A stretch of DNA of 64,000 bases from CAAGNP01 sp045603545 (GTDB lineage Bacteria; Bacteroidota; Bacteroidia; Bacteroidales; UBA932). Positions within the stretch are counted from its first letter, which is position 1; each line of letters opens with the position of its first letter. A program made the position numbers and the translations under genes. The notes beneath the pieces are model-generated. The model was not told where the DNA came from. It searched no databases and worked only from the letters and a program-made list of their open reading frames with translations. The DNA lies in NCBI GenBank assembly GCA_045603545.1, contig JAZUMG010000022.1, positions 28,663 to 92,662 of the forward strand, read 5' to 3'. This document shows, piece by piece, positions 16,227 to 24,069 of the stretch.

Positions 16227-17637
16227 GAAATCCCTTGTATTTTTAGCTTTATTATCGACCTTTTTCATCTGCACCTCGTGCGTCAAAACAGATAAATCTT
16301 TAGGCAGCCAGTTTGTATCCGACAGTTTCATACTGAAATTGGATACAGCCATGTTTGATGTTCCTGTTACCAATATGGCATTCGACAGCATCCAAGGTTA
16401 CAACACCTCCTATATGACCATAGGTTACCTTAACGATGAGACATTCGGATACACCTCGTGCGGATTTGCCACCAACATAGTACCATTCACAGACTCGACA
16501 TACCTGGGAATCAATCCGGAGCTTGTCTCTGCATACATCTACCTGAATATAGACTCCACTGCAGTAATAAGGGAAGACCAGAGATCTACACCCCAGAACA
16601 TATCGGTGCACAAACTTACCTGCGCACTCGACACCATAAGGATGTACAATACATCAATCACCGCAAATGACTACGAGGCACAGCCCATCAGCGTAGGCTC
16701 ACCCGTATTCTTCGGTGATGACTCATTGAAGATATATCTCACTAAAGAGTTCGCATATGAACTGCTCGCCACCTCTGTGGCAGAATATGACAGTGTGGAT
16801 CTCTTTATGGAGAGGATCAAAGGTGTATATTTTACCACCGATACTCCAGAAATAGAGGCCGGCGGAGGAAGGTTGAACTACATATCCATCGGAGGATCGA
16901 CCATCTATGTAAAATATCTTCTCACTGACCCTCAGAGGGGATTCTACAAGAAGGACACCACACAGACTTTTGCCCTGGGACACGCACACTCCATCAATAC
17001 GGTGAAGACATCCTCAAAGGCACTGTCAAATGCCAACATTTCAGATCAGCTCTACATAGACTCATACGATGGGGTAAAACCACACATCAAGGGGAGCGAC
17101 CTGAAACAGATACTCAACACCTGGATAAGCAAGAACGGCTTCTCAAAAGAGGATGTCCTTATTTCCAGAGCAGCACTTGTATTCCCTTATGAATTCGACT
17201 CTGAGGATTACAACAAATATACAAATCTGTATCCACAACAGATATACCCTTGCCAGATCAGCAATGATGACTACCTCGAATACATCTCCCCTCTGCCTGA
17301 GATATACAACAATGCGCAGATAGGTCAAATTAACAGATCCCAATCAAACTACACCTGTGAGGTAACAAACTATATCCAGGACCTTATCAAAAATGACGAG
17401 GTAAGCGAAAAGGATGACCTCTTCATCTGTCCTATCCTCTCATATGAGACAGCATCAGATATGGGTGCCTCATACTATCTCTATTATGGATTCTACGGAG
17501 GAGGCGGTCAGACATACTTCGGTATGGATAACCAGAACTACAGACATGGCATTCTGAACGGCAGCGGCCACGCCGGGAGAAGGCCAACTCTTGAGTTGAC
17601 ATACTCTATCCTCAACAGAGAGGGTCTGGCAAAATAA
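16216..17637 (+). CDS. DUF4270 family lipoprotein
   Basis: A 473-residue lipoprotein: the signal sequence MSNKKSLVFLALLSTFFICT is followed by SC, a lipobox with Cys at residue 22. The body fits DUF4270, with VSDSFILKLDTAMFDVPVTN, YLNDETFGYTSCGFATNIV, RISRAALVFPYE-like repeats and a C-terminal GRRPTLELTYSIL. Function is unknown; the family is mostly beta-rich and specific to Bacteroidetes. The overlap with the GT5-like gene is conserved as a neighbour pair in Bacteroides relatives, from memory. It ends 12 bases before the convergent fabF stop. Confidence 0.82.
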   Translation: MSNKKSLVFLALLSTFFICTSCVKTDKSLGSQFVSDSFILKLDTAMFDVPVTNMAFDSIQGYNTSYMTIGYLNDETFGYTSCGFATNIVPFTDSTYLGINPELVSAYIYLNIDSTAVIREDQRSTPQNISVHKLTCALDTIRMYNTSITANDYEAQPISVGSPVFFGDDSLKIYLTKEFAYELLATSVAEYDSVDLFMERIKGVYFTTDTPEIEAGGGRLNYISIGGSTIYVKYLLTDPQRGFYKKDTTQTFALGHAHSINTVKTSSKALSNANISDQLYIDSYDGVKPHIKGSDLKQILNTWISKNGFSKEDVLISRAALVFPYEFDSEDYNKYTNLYPQQIYPCQISNDDYLEYISPLPEIYNNAQIGQINRSQSNYTCEVTNYIQDLIKNDEVSEKDDLFICPILSYETASDMGASYYLYYGFYGGGGQTYFGMDNQNYRHGILNGSGHAGRRPTLELTYSILNREGLAK

Positions 17638-17648
17638 ATAATCAGAAA

Positions 17649-18899
17649 TCAGATTTTCTTCAGGACAATACAGGAATTTTGGCCACCAAAGCCAAATGCA
17701 TTGCTTATGGCAACATTGACCTCCCTCTTTTGGGCCTTGTTGAGTGTAAGATTCAGATTATAGTCTATCTCCGGATCCTCATTCTCAAAATTGATGGTAG
17801 GAGGTATTGTTCCTGAATTTATCGCGTGAATGCAGGCAAGGGCCTCCACAGAACCGGAAGCACCAAGAAGATGGCCGTGCATTGATTTGGTAGAGCTTAT
17901 ATTCAGCTTATAGGCATGCTCACCGAAGACAGTTTTTATAGCCTTGAGCTCCACAACATCACCAAGCGGTGTAGATGTACCATGGGCGTTGATATAGTCA
18001 ACATCTTCCGGAGAGAGGCCAGCTTCCTCAAGGGCCAGAACCATAGCCCTCGCAGCCCCATCCCCTTCGGGGTGCGGTGCAGTCACATGATAGGCATCGG
18101 TTGTGACACCTGCTCCTGCAAATTCAGCATAGATTTTTGCCCCCCTGGCCACTGCATGTTCATACTCCTCAAGTACAAGGATACCTGAACCCTCTCCCAT
18201 AACAAAACCATCCCTTTGGGCATCAAAAGGTCTCGATGCTTTGGTCATGTTTTCATTATTGACCGACAGGGCTTTTGCCGAATTGAATCCACCTATGGCC
18301 GACACCGAAATTGGAGCCTCAGAACCTCCTGAAATGACTATATCCGCTTTACCCAACCTTATAAGATTGAATGCATCCATCAATGCGTGTGCAGATGATG
18401 CACAAGCTGAGGAGGTGGCATAACCTGGACCGGTAAAGCCATATTTCAATGAAATCCAGCCCGATGCTATATTGGCAATTACCTTTAAAATATAATAGGG
18501 ACTAAAGCGAGGGGTTCCGTCCCCTACGCTAAAGTCCCTTAACTCATCGCCAAAAGTCTCGATTCCACCGATACCTGTTCCAAGAATAACTCCTACTCTT
18601 GACTTGTCAATAGACTCAAGATCCAGACTGGAATCCTTTATCGCTTCATCTGTCGCTATAAGGGCAAACTGCGAATATCTGTCCAGTTTCCTGTACTCTT
18701 TCCTGTCAAGCCCGAAGTTTCCGGGATGATACCCTTTTACCTGGCAGGCAAATTTGGTTTTAAAAAGAGTAGTATCAAAAATATCTATGGGGCCGGCACC
18801 ACTTACCCCCTTATCCAAATTTGAGAAGAACTCCCCAATATTGTTTCCAAGAGGATTTATTGTACCTATACCAGATATTACTACCCTTTTGAGAGACAT
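17649..18899 (-). CDS. fabF: 3-oxoacyl-ACP synthase II (FabF)
   Basis: A 416-residue condensing enzyme of fatty acid elongation. The catalytic Cys lies in TSSACASSAHALMDAF, the first His in NAHGTSTPLGD and the second in KSMHGHLLGASG; the C-terminal FGFGGQN loop is intact. The start MSLKRVVISGIGTINPLGNN is standard. It is 5 bases after acpP, the carrier of its substrates, so the two are co-transcribed. Confidence 0.97.
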   Translation of the reverse strand: MSLKRVVISGIGTINPLGNNIGEFFSNLDKGVSGAGPIDIFDTTLFKTKFACQVKGYHPGNFGLDRKEYRKLDRYSQFALIATDEAIKDSSLDLESIDKSRVGVILGTGIGGIETFGDELRDFSVGDGTPRFSPYYILKVIANIASGWISLKYGFTGPGYATSSACASSAHALMDAFNLIRLGKADIVISGGSEAPISVSAIGGFNSAKALSVNNENMTKASRPFDAQRDGFVMGEGSGILVLEEYEHAVARGAKIYAEFAGAGVTTDAYHVTAPHPEGDGAARAMVLALEEAGLSPEDVDYINAHGTSTPLGDVVELKAIKTVFGEHAYKLNISSTKSMHGHLLGASGSVEALACIHAINSGTIPPTINFENEDPEIDYNLNLTLNKAQKREVNVAISNAFGFGGQNSCIVLKKI

Positions 18900-18904
18900 T
18901 TCAA

Positions 18905-19141
18905 CTATTTAAGTTTCTCCTCAATATATTTCACAGCATCACCTACAGTAGAGATCTCCTCTGCTGCATCGTCAGGAATAGTAATATTGAAGGCTTTCTC
19001 AAATTCCATAATAAGTTCAACTGTGTCTAGAGAATCAGCGCCTAGATCATTAGTAAAGCTCGCAGTATTAGTAACTTCGCTCTCATCAACACCTAGTTTG
19101 TCAACGATAATAGCTTTAACTTTTGAAGCAATTTCTGCCAT
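18905..19141 (-). CDS. acpP: Acyl carrier protein
   Basis: A 78-residue acidic protein with the phosphopantetheine site GADSLDTVELIMEFEKAF (Ser at about residue 35) and the helix IIVDKLGVDESEVTNTASF. It carries growing acyl chains for FabF, encoded next. A -7-like TTACTTTG box lies 45 bases upstream. Confidence 0.97.
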   Translation of the reverse strand: MAEIASKVKAIIVDKLGVDESEVTNTASFTNDLGADSLDTVELIMEFEKAFNITIPDDAAEEISTVGDAVKYIEEKLK

Positions 19142-19185
19142 GGTTTAAAATTTTAGTTGGTTATTAATTAATACAAATTTGGATG

Positions 19186-19193
19186 CAAAGTAA
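19186..19193 (-). promoter_or_regulatory. -7-like box upstream of acpP-fabF
   Basis: TTACTTTG on the minus strand differs by one base from TAnnTTTG and lies 45 bases before the acpP ATG at 19141. It is the best promoter candidate in the 77-base gap between acpP and the upstream aminopeptidase stop. Confidence 0.35.
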
Positions 19194-19218
19194 GCAATTT
19201 TTTTCTAAAAATGAAAAT

Positions 19219-20595
19219 TTACTCTTCTGGAGCAAACATAGGATCCCATGGCGGAAGCATAGTAGGCTTCTGCTCCATTAGATCCAGTATGTTCTGTGGA
19301 ACATATTTCTTGTCCACCACAAGTCTGAACATATACTCATTGAACCACTCGTCAGTCATTATGAGATGCCCCTTGAAACCTGTCATACCCCACGAATTCT
19401 CCACCATCCATTTCTTTGGATTACCATTCTCATCCAAATCTACAGCCATAAGTGTCATTGCGTGAGATGAGCCGCTTGACCCAGTAAGGATCCTCTCCCT
19501 CTTGTCCATACCGAATTCTGTACCCATCAACGAGCCATAATCGTAGTAGTTCACATCCAGGATACCCTTCTCCCTATTGTAGAATTTGCCAACATCACAA
19601 GAGAAATACATCATAGTGCTGTCCTTGATTGATGCAATGGCCATCTTCTTGATCTCCTCGATAGGGAGGTTCACATACACCCAGTTCTCACCATCGTACT
19701 GGTGGCGGTCATATTCTATTTCGTACACTTTATAGAAGTCACGTGTAGGGTCATTCATAAAGAGTACATAGCTCCCTTTAAGATCTTTGCCCACATACTC
19801 GTCGTAGAACGATTTTGGGGTATATTTTTTGGTGCTTACAGGCTTGCCCGCAGCATCATACATAGTCCACTCAAAGTCTGTAGGCGGCTCACCAAGATTA
19901 AGCACCAGAAATCTGTAGATAAAACCAAGCATCTCCAACTTGCGTGCCTCAAGTTTTTTGGCATCATTCTTCATCTCTCTGAGTTCCAGACCAAACTCCT
20001 TGAGTTTCAGATTCAGAAGATTTGACATACGTGAGGTATTGTTGCTTGAATAGGTCTCAGGCATCACCTCTGCAGGGACAAGGCCATATTTGGTAATTAT
20101 GTCAGAAACACCTGTAAACTGGCCACCATCCCCGAGGGCGTGTTTGAAGAGCCAATCCACTTTCCTGTCATCTGCAGGGAGCTGTTTGGTATCGATAATA
20201 CCTTGAAGGAAGAGATTTGATTTCTCCAGCTGATCCCAGAAGAAACTGTAATTCTGCGAGAACTGGAAAGGGCCAAGGTTATATTTCTTTATCATTTCTG
20301 CCCTGAGGACATTCATACCGGTAAACAACCAGCATCTGCCGCTTGACTCCTGGTCTGTAATCCCCTTTGAGGGAACTTTGTGTGAAAAATATGTATCAAC
20401 ATTTGCCTGACTGTCCAGATTCACAGCCAATTTATTGATATCATTCCTGCTTATTGCATTGCGGAGAGCAATCTCTTCGGGTGTCCCCTTATAGCCCTCT
20501 TTTATCTTTTTCAAAGCCTCATCGGAGATACCACCCTGCGCCATAGCGGAGATACCCACTGCCAGCGCCATTAGTGTTGTAAATACTTTCTTCAT
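19219..20595 (-). CDS. C1-family aminopeptidase (bleomycin hydrolase/PepC type), exported
   Basis: A 458-residue papain-superfamily peptidase. A signal peptide MKKVFTTLMALAVGISAMAQ precedes the mature protein, so unlike cytosolic PepC it is exported. The catalytic Cys88 is in QESSGRCWLFTGMNVLRAE, the His in GSSGSSHAMTLMAVD and the Asn in MVENSWGMTG. Bleomycin hydrolase-like enzymes trim peptides from the N-terminus and usually assemble as hexamers. The start at 20595 has a TAAATTTG box (20619-20626) 23 bases upstream, overlapping the end of the ATP-grasp gene. Confidence 0.9.
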   Translation of the reverse strand: MKKVFTTLMALAVGISAMAQGGISDEALKKIKEGYKGTPEEIALRNAISRNDINKLAVNLDSQANVDTYFSHKVPSKGITDQESSGRCWLFTGMNVLRAEMIKKYNLGPFQFSQNYSFFWDQLEKSNLFLQGIIDTKQLPADDRKVDWLFKHALGDGGQFTGVSDIITKYGLVPAEVMPETYSSNNTSRMSNLLNLKLKEFGLELREMKNDAKKLEARKLEMLGFIYRFLVLNLGEPPTDFEWTMYDAAGKPVSTKKYTPKSFYDEYVGKDLKGSYVLFMNDPTRDFYKVYEIEYDRHQYDGENWVYVNLPIEEIKKMAIASIKDSTMMYFSCDVGKFYNREKGILDVNYYDYGSLMGTEFGMDKRERILTGSSGSSHAMTLMAVDLDENGNPKKWMVENSWGMTGFKGHLIMTDEWFNEYMFRLVVDKKYVPQNILDLMEQKPTMLPPWDPMFAPEE

Positions 20596-20623
20596 ATATG
20601 ATTGGATTATATTCTATACAAAT

Positions 20624-21487
20624 TTATAAAATTTTCCCGATATAGGATGCAAGGGCCTGGGGTATATCCATCCCCCCTATAATGGATGCTGTCCTGAAAC
20701 CGGCATTGCCATTTACCTCACACACCATAAATTCGGGCCACGCCCCACCTCCGAAGAGGATATCTACACCTGCAAATTCCAATCCCAGCGCCTCTGCCGC
20801 CTTGACAGCAAGATCGGCCGCACCCTCCGGCAGTTCTACGGCCAGGGCATCCCCTCCCTGGGCAAAGTTGGACTTGAAACTGTTCCTGTTGCTGCGCAAT
20901 GTGTGCCCTACAACCCTGCCTCCTATTACCCACACCCTCAGATCCCGGCCGCTGCTGGTGGAGACAAACTCCTGGAAAAGGGGCATGGCCCCAGGCAATA
21001 ACTCCGCAGCCGCTTCACAATCTCTCCTGGCTGCAAGATACCCCTCTTCATCCCTCAGAAGATAGACCTCCTCCCCTTTTGACCCCATCGACAGTTTCAT
21101 CACCACCGGCTCACCGTTGAAATGCCCGTTAAGGGTATTCCAGGATGGGTACTGCTCAACATAAACCACAGTTCGCGGGGTGGGAATACCACTCTTCACC
21201 AACACCTCTGCCGTAGCAATTTTATCCCTGCAAAGTTCCATTGAGCGGGTGGTGTTGAATACCCTGACCCCCCGCATCTCAAACCAGGCAGAGAGGATCA
21301 GGTTATACCCGCGCATCACCACAGCATCAGGGAGTGGCATTGACTCCAACCCGTCAATCCTCATCTCCCGATCCCAGAAAAGGAAGTCGGCCTCCATCCC
21401 GTATTTGAAGAAACTCTCACGGAACCATCCGAAAGCATTGGAATCCCTTGGGGTGGTGTCGGGATATACAAACCAGATTTTTTTCAT
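20624..21487 (-). CDS. RimK-like ATP-grasp ligase
   Basis: A 287-residue ATP-grasp protein. Seen are an N-terminal Rossmann-like part (MKKIWFVYPDTTPRDSNAFG), the pre-ATP-grasp RDKIATAEVLVKSGIPTPRT, the ATP-binding lysine in EPVVMKLSMGSKGEEVYLL, LFQEFVSTSSGRDLRVWVIG and the metal-binding end FMVCEVNGNAGFRT. These match RimK-type ligases, which add amino acids (often Glu) to proteins or small molecules. The substrate is unknown. The ATG at 21487 is chosen: the frame is open to 21661 but would cross the deacylase promoter and start on the opposite strand. Confidence 0.82.
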   Translation of the reverse strand: MKKIWFVYPDTTPRDSNAFGWFRESFFKYGMEADFLFWDREMRIDGLESMPLPDAVVMRGYNLILSAWFEMRGVRVFNTTRSMELCRDKIATAEVLVKSGIPTPRTVVYVEQYPSWNTLNGHFNGEPVVMKLSMGSKGEEVYLLRDEEGYLAARRDCEAAAELLPGAMPLFQEFVSTSSGRDLRVWVIGGRVVGHTLRSNRNSFKSNFAQGGDALAVELPEGAADLAVKAAEALGLEFAGVDILFGGGAWPEFMVCEVNGNAGFRTASIIGGMDIPQALASYIGKIL

Positions 21488-21499
21488 AATATAAAATGC

Positions 21500-21507
21500 T
21501 ACCTTTG
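21500..21507 (+). promoter_or_regulatory. -7 box abutting the start of the ProX-like gene
   Basis: TACCTTTG on the plus strand is followed by CACT and the ATG at 21512. The expected transcription start falls at or within two bases of the start codon. No -33 TTTG is evident. Confidence 0.5.
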
Positions 21508-21511
21508 CACT

Positions 21512-22033
21512 ATGGAATCGATTGAACGCAGAAAAATTGTTTTGGACAAACTCAATGAGTGGGGCTTTGACTACAAAATGTATGAGCATCCGCCACTCCC
21601 CACTATAGAACTTGCATTGGATTATTGGACCGCCTGCTGCAAAGAGGAGGATGCCCTCCACTGCAAGAATCTATTTTTCAGGAACCATAAAGGGAACAAA
21701 CACTACCTTGTAATTTTCGAATGCCACAAGACTCTCCCTATACATGATCTGGAGAAGGTCCTTCACCAGGGCAAACTCTCTTTTGCTTCGCCCGAGAGGA
21801 TGGAGAGATGCCTTGGCACAACCCCCGGATCGGTCTCCCTGTTCGGTCTGATCAATGATCCTGAGAAAAAGGTCAAACTCTTCCTGGACAAAGACCTTAT
21901 GGAGGCAGGGCATATAAGTTTCCACCCCAACGACAATACAGCCACCTGTGTTATCCCCAACTCGGACCTTCGCCGCTTTCTGGAGCTATGGGGAGGTGAA
22001 TACGAGTTGCTGGATCTGGACAATATCTCCTGA
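21512..22033 (+). CDS. Prolyl-tRNA deacylase family protein (ProX/YbaK domain)
   Basis: A 173-residue single-domain protein of the YbaK/ProRS-associated editing family that hydrolyses mischarged Ala- or Cys-tRNA(Pro). Family marks are KMYEHPPLPTIELALDYW, the lysine of CKNLFFRNHKGNKHYLVIFE, LHQGKLSFASPERMERCLGT, PGSVSLFGLINDPEKKVKLF and the late FHPNDNTATCVI. The length fits the stand-alone ProXp-ala form. It is divergent from the ATP-grasp gene with only 24 bases between starts, and ends 3 bases before the stop of the opposing SGNH hydrolase. Confidence 0.88.
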   Translation: MESIERRKIVLDKLNEWGFDYKMYEHPPLPTIELALDYWTACCKEEDALHCKNLFFRNHKGNKHYLVIFECHKTLPIHDLEKVLHQGKLSFASPERMERCLGTTPGSVSLFGLINDPEKKVKLFLDKDLMEAGHISFHPNDNTATCVIPNSDLRRFLELWGGEYELLDLDNIS

Positions 22034-22035
22034 AA

Positions 22036-23112
22036 CTACTTCAAATGCTTTTTAAGCCCTTCGGCCATCCTCAGGAAGCCGAGGTCGGTCAGGTGTGCCC
22101 CATCCACAGAGTGCTCATCATCTGCACCCACAAGACCTTTTGCAGGGATATATTTCACATTTTTATACCCCTCCTTGCGGAGTCTTTTGTAGAGATCGTA
22201 CCACAACTGGTTCTTCTCTACAAGATCCTTCGCTGTCCTCTGGTTCACGTGTCTGTCAGTAAAGCCTATATTCTCCACCATATAGATGGTCACCTCCGGA
22301 CGCTCTTTGGCCAAAGTGGACATAAAATGGTACGAAGAGTCCTGAATAATCTTCTGTGTGCAATTGGGAAGACAATCGATTACATACATCTCCGCATCAA
22401 TCCTTTTTATAGCCTCAAGCATTGACCTGTCCATACGGGCATTGCCGCTGAAGCCAAGATTAATGGCCTCGCAATCAAACCAACGGCCGAGGATACTGCT
22501 GTACGCCATTCCGGGGCGCGATGCACACCCCCCTTGTGTTATGCTTGTCCCATAAAAGACAAATGGTTTGCGGCTTTTGAAAGTCACCACCTTTGGGGCA
22601 GAGAGTGTGGCGGTAGAATCTACACCAATGGCCAACTTCTCCACACCATCATACAACGGCAGATATGCCAGATACTCCCTTTCGCTTCCGTCTCCATTCC
22701 TGAAGAAAAGATTGCGGGACTCCTTGCCGTTTGGCTGTGCTGTCCCCACATGTCTCCACTGTCCATCCACAAGTGCGTAAAGGTCAATGCCTCTTATCCC
22801 GGTCCCGGGCATGTGGTTCATCTTGAAATTGTTAAGGAGTGTCCACTGGGCACCCATCGCCTTTGCATTTGAGGAGAATCTTATAGCTATACCGGCTGAA
22901 TTGAGGCCCAAATCCCACACATCCTTGCGTGTCTGATCCTTCAAATCTGCAGGTATACGGGAATACCTCATCTCAGTATTGCCAAAGCCTTGATTTATGA
23001 GAGTGGCAAACTCCTCAACATCGGTATACACCAGTTCAGAAGACTTCTGGGCAAATGATGCAAATGCGACTGCAAACATCATAAAAATTGATAGCAAACC
23101 TTTCTTAATCAT
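22036..23112 (-). CDS. SGNH/GDSL-family hydrolase with N-terminal accessory domain, secreted
   Basis: A 358-residue esterase-type protein. A signal peptide (MIKKGLLSIFMMFAVAFASFAQ) is followed by a beta-rich SGNH N-terminal domain to about residue 170 and then the hydrolase domain. Block I is FYGTSITQGGCASRPG with the nucleophile Ser, the Gly block is NLGFSGNARMD, the Asn block is DCLPN, and the Asp/His pair is in DGAHLTDLGF. Targets may be acetyl esters on glycans or lipids. The ATG at 23112 is preferred over 23142, which lies inside miaA. It follows miaA after 14 bases. Confidence 0.85.
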   Translation of the reverse strand: MIKKGLLSIFMMFAVAFASFAQKSSELVYTDVEEFATLINQGFGNTEMRYSRIPADLKDQTRKDVWDLGLNSAGIAIRFSSNAKAMGAQWTLLNNFKMNHMPGTGIRGIDLYALVDGQWRHVGTAQPNGKESRNLFFRNGDGSEREYLAYLPLYDGVEKLAIGVDSTATLSAPKVVTFKSRKPFVFYGTSITQGGCASRPGMAYSSILGRWFDCEAINLGFSGNARMDRSMLEAIKRIDAEMYVIDCLPNCTQKIIQDSSYHFMSTLAKERPEVTIYMVENIGFTDRHVNQRTAKDLVEKNQLWYDLYKRLRKEGYKNVKYIPAKGLVGADDEHSVDGAHLTDLGFLRMAEGLKKHLK

Positions 23113-23126
23113 ATATGTCAGTATTA

Positions 23127-23987
23127 TTATATTTCTCTCCACTCTATATCTATCCCCTTGCGCTCCATCCCGCGGAACCAGGTCATCTGCCTTTTTGCAA
23201 ACTGGTGAATGGCTATCCTCAGTTTTTCCACCATCTCATCATAGGTCAGCTCCCCGATGAGATATTGGGTCACAAACTTGTATTCAAGGCCATAGTAAAG
23301 GAGATTCTCTGCAGGAATACCCCTATCCAGGAGCCCTTTTACCTCCTCTACCATCCCCTCCTTGAGCCTCGCCTCCAGACGGGCATCAATACGGGCATTG
23401 CGCACCTCCCTCGAAACAGAGACGCCGACATATTTTACCTCAGATGGGGCAAATGGGAGGGTAATGTCCGGGGATACGAAATCGGGATGCTCATCCTGAT
23501 AGATAGCAATCTCCAGAGCCCTTATCAGCCTCTGCTTCGTATCGTAGTCAGTACTGTTGTGAAGGTGCTTGTATGTGGCGAGCCTGGCCACAAGGGTTTC
23601 CATATCCTCCTTCTCGAGTTCCGCGCGGAGAGTTGGATTTTGAGGGACATCCTGAAGTTTGTAGTCCCTGGTGGCAGCCTCAATATAGAGGCCCGAACCT
23701 CCACAAAGGATAGGGAATTTGCCCCTGCCTACCACATCATTGTAAGCCTTGATGAAGTCTTTCCTGTATCTGAATATATCATACTTCTCCCCGGCATCGA
23801 GGATATCTATAAGGTGGTATGGAATCTCCTCATAATCTCCCAGATCCTTACCAGTCCCTATATCCATCCCCCTATAGACCTGACGTGAATCGGCAGAGAG
23901 GATCTCACCATTCATCTGGCGGGCCAGCTGGACAGCATATTTTGTTTTTCCGGAAGCCGTGGGGCCAAGTACACAAAGCAGTTTCAT
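23127..23987 (-). CDS. miaA: tRNA dimethylallyltransferase (MiaA)
   Basis: A 286-residue enzyme that adds dimethylallyl to A37 of tRNAs reading UNN codons. The P-loop is GPTASGKTKYA at residues 8-18, followed by ILSADSRQVYRGMDIGTGK, PYHLIDILD, CGGSGLYIEA and the C-terminal FAKRQMTWFRG. The length is slightly short of the usual 300-310 but the domains are complete. Its -7 box TATATTTG is just 4 bases before the ATG. Confidence 0.96.
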   Translation of the reverse strand: MKLLCVLGPTASGKTKYAVQLARQMNGEILSADSRQVYRGMDIGTGKDLGDYEEIPYHLIDILDAGEKYDIFRYRKDFIKAYNDVVGRGKFPILCGGSGLYIEAATRDYKLQDVPQNPTLRAELEKEDMETLVARLATYKHLHNSTDYDTKQRLIRALEIAIYQDEHPDFVSPDITLPFAPSEVKYVGVSVSREVRNARIDARLEARLKEGMVEEVKGLLDRGIPAENLLYYGLEYKFVTQYLIGELTYDEMVEKLRIAIHQFAKRQMTWFRGMERKGIDIEWREI

Positions 23988-23991
23988 ACTA

Positions 23992-23999
23992 CAAATATA
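23992..23999 (-). promoter_or_regulatory. -7 box abutting the miaA start codon
   Basis: TATATTTG on the minus strand is followed by TAGT and the ATG at 23987. This is the same 4-base spacing seen for the dipeptidase and ProX-like genes. The terminator of the upstream barrel gene ends just beyond it. Confidence 0.45.
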
Positions 24000-24011
24000 C
24001 TATAATATTCA

Positions 24012-24048
24012 ATAAAAAATCCTGCAGTCAAATGAATGGCTGCAGGAT
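24012..24048 (-). terminator. Rho-independent terminator of the plsC-BASS-barrel operon
   Basis: On the minus strand a 9-bp stem ATCCTGCAG/CTGCAGGAT (24048-24040 and 24027-24019) with a 12-base loop runs into TTTTTTAT. It lies 22 bases after the stop of the barrel gene at 24070 and insulates miaA. Confidence 0.85.
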
Positions 24049-24069
24049 AAATTTCAGTTCTTATATCTT

